Under the pieces are notes generated by a model. The model did no database searches. It saw nothing but the letters and a program-made list of their open reading frames with translations, and was not told where the DNA came from. From Caprimulgus europaeus (Eukaryota; Chordata; Aves; Caprimulgiformes; Caprimulgidae), in the NCBI GenBank assembly GCA_907165065.1, contig OU015525.1, positions 4,096,622 through 4,160,621 of the forward strand: DNA of 64,000 bases. The letters run 5' to 3'. Below, in pieces: positions 62,126 to 64,000 of the stretch; the stretch's first letter is position 1, and each line of letters starts with the position of its first letter. A program made the translations under genes and the position numbers.

Positions 62126-64000
62126 TCAGTTATTATATATTCTATCATCTTACTTCATAGCTGTCCTGCTGAACAGAAAGCAACATGACTAAATGCCTCT
62201 CTGCCTAATGATCATGTTGAGGTTGGATTAGAAGAGAGTATCTTTGGAAACATGTTTGCCAGTTATATAGATGGGATATGCCTAAAGACATATGCACAAT
62301 GATAATGATCACCATAAATATCATAACAGAGAAAAGGAAGATGATAAGGACTGTCTTCTTGAGTTAAGTGCCACTGTATATCCTACATCGAATTCACAGT
62401 CCACCAATATTTAACTGGGATGTGAGGGGACTATTCACACTTTGAGGTCTCTCTTCTGAATTTCTGTAAGCACAAAGCTCCCAGACGGTGTGTTTTGGCT
62501 TCAGGGCTGAACAAGCCTGGCCAGCCACACCAAAGCTGTGTCTTGCCCTACCTTTCAAGTGAGAGAAATTGATGCTTTTCTCTCACCTTCATAATTGCTG
62601 AGATTCTAAAAGCAATGACATTCATCCACAATTTCTTAACGTTAACTTACCAGAAAGCACGGCCCTTGGGATGCCATCCTAAGTCCCAGTACTGGCAGTA
62701 CTTTTTGAAAAAAAGAGTTGATCTAAACACATAGACATTTAAAAGCTGAAGTTCAATTTCTAATTTTTATAATCTTTTTTTTTTCCAGGAAAGCAGCTGC
62801 CACTTAAACTCTGATGATGTGTCTGAACAGACAGTTCAGAAGCATGTGAAAAAAATAAATAAATAAACACCTCATAGTGAAACATTTGCCCTGCAGGAAA
62901 AGAAATAAAAGTGGGATGAAACATAAGCTTTGAAGTTTTGGGGCTGATGAGTTTTTTCTCAATATTTACCATTTAAGCACTGATCATTCTTTTCAATCCT
63001 TTCAATGTTAATCCATTATTAAATGGGTTAAAGAGATGCTGAAAAATTCTTTACAGACTTTGTAACTGCCAAAGTAAGACTATCAGAAAGTGGTTTTGGA
63101 AGGAAAGAATCTAATTAGTTCATTGGTTAATGAAGTAAATCGGAGGAGATTGGAACCAATCTCATTCATTGCTTTCACTAACTCCTAAGACAGGGTGGGA
63201 TGTTTCTCTTCATGACCTGGTTATTGTCCCTGTGCAAAGCAAGAGGAAAAATGTAATTAGCGTGTGGGCTAATTGGTGACACTTTTTGTGACATGCTGCC
63301 CTGGCAGATACATTATGATATAATATAACACTGTATTATCAAAAATGTAGCATGATGTAGCCCTTTAGCTTATAAAGAGGAAAAAGAAATGTTCCAGTTT
63401 TCATTGAATTCCAGTTATAAAAGGTTGCTGGAAGCACCATCCTATGATTACATTTGAAACTGTTTTTCTATGTCTGTGCTAAATTGATTTCTCAGTATAG
63501 ATACTATATAACCATTGCTGTTCTATTTTTCTGATAATTAAGAATTTGAACCCATCTGCAGGCTAAATGTTTTTCTCATCTGAACAGTGTTAAAGATACA
63601 ATAATTCAATTGAGTCCAAATGAGGACAGGGTGCAACTTTATTTGCTTAAACAGTCCCTATTCAGCCAGTGATCATCCATCCCAGGAACTTTAAAAAAAC
63701 CACCAACCTCCCAAGCCTAAGTTACACATACAGCATTATAAATCTCTCATACATAAGCTAGTGGAAAAGCTCTATAAACTGGTATCATTAATTTTATCTT
63801 TCAGCTGAACTGGGCTATGCAAAAAGGGCATAAGGATTTGGCCAGAACCAGTTGCTAACTGGCACTGCACATATTTCAGTACAGATGGCAGGGGAAACCC
63901 AAGATGATTGATATAGTAGCAACCACTTCATTGCCTTGTGGGCTGTTGTATATAGAAACAATAGCCAAATGTTGCATAGCCCAGTGTAAACACAACTCTT
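62126..64000. other. Intergenic DNA, possible regulatory cluster
   Basis: No gene or transposon seen. Between 63106 and 63280 there are two TAATTAG cores (63112-63118, 63254-63260), a CTAATTGG (63269-63276) and an 18-bp palindrome GAGATTGG-AA-CCAATCTC (63146-63163) carrying two opposed CCAAT boxes. This density is suggestive of an enhancer, but is motif-level evidence only. Confidence 0.45.

Noticed and set aside
1-64000. tRNA, U6 or other small RNA genes and a CRISPR-like array
   Set aside because: I looked for tRNA box and anticodon patterns, the U6 start and regularly spaced repeats, and saw none. A covariance-model search (tRNAscan-SE, Infernal) would be decisive.

Overview
The window looks like avian nuclear DNA from a gene-poor, AT-rich interval. 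The evidence is its repeat content. There are many 5'-truncated CR1 non-LTR retrotransposons, several with the typical ATTCTGTGATTCTGTGAT-type tail. There are six solo long terminal repeats (LTRs) of two avian ERVL-like kinds with 5-bp target duplications. I saw no L1, Alu or other mammalian SINE. The exact species cannot be fixed; the LTR kinds resemble ones I associate with neoavian birds (inference).

No protein-coding gene, exon series, tRNA, snRNA or CRISPR array could be supported. Every long open frame with recognisable content lies inside a CR1 or an LTR. The others are at most about 125 codons and look like chance openings.

Layout. The left part (1-18880) holds a fresh 1.15-kb solo LTR (1039-2185) and two CR1 tails (4147, 13864) in otherwise unmarked DNA. 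The middle part (18886-39020) is the most repeat-rich: LTRs at 18886, 27307 and 37433, and CR1 pieces at 21360, 22928, 24764, 26772, 31671, 31960, 35145 and 38890. Two of these CR1s carry recognisable reverse-transcriptase remains and two others sit head to head. From 39021 to 50124 there is 11 kb with no recognisable transposon, but with a 13-bp perfect inverted repeat, a short tandem duplication and some sequence with the look of conserved non-coding DNA. The right part (50130-64000) has LTRs at 50130 (interrupted by a CR1), 52759 and 57916, and CR1 pieces at 51660 and 61904. It ends in a stretch with clustered homeodomain-type core sites and a CCAAT-box palindrome near 63.1-63.3 kb.

The two LTR kinds differ clearly. 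Family A (about 1.0-1.15 kb; 1039, 37433, 52759) runs on the minus strand. In the two copies I read in detail it carries a 45-51 bp tandem repeat between its TATA-like box and its poly(A) signal, and therefore probably in the transcribed R region. Family B (about 0.6 kb; 18886 on plus; 27307, 50130, 57916 on minus) starts TGTCCTGGTTTT or similar and ends in a form of AAACCACAACA. No internal retroviral genes remain in any of them. I found no convincing new biological system; the best leads are the LTR-A repeat and open-frame structure, the head-to-head CR1 pair, and the candidate regulatory stretch near the right end.
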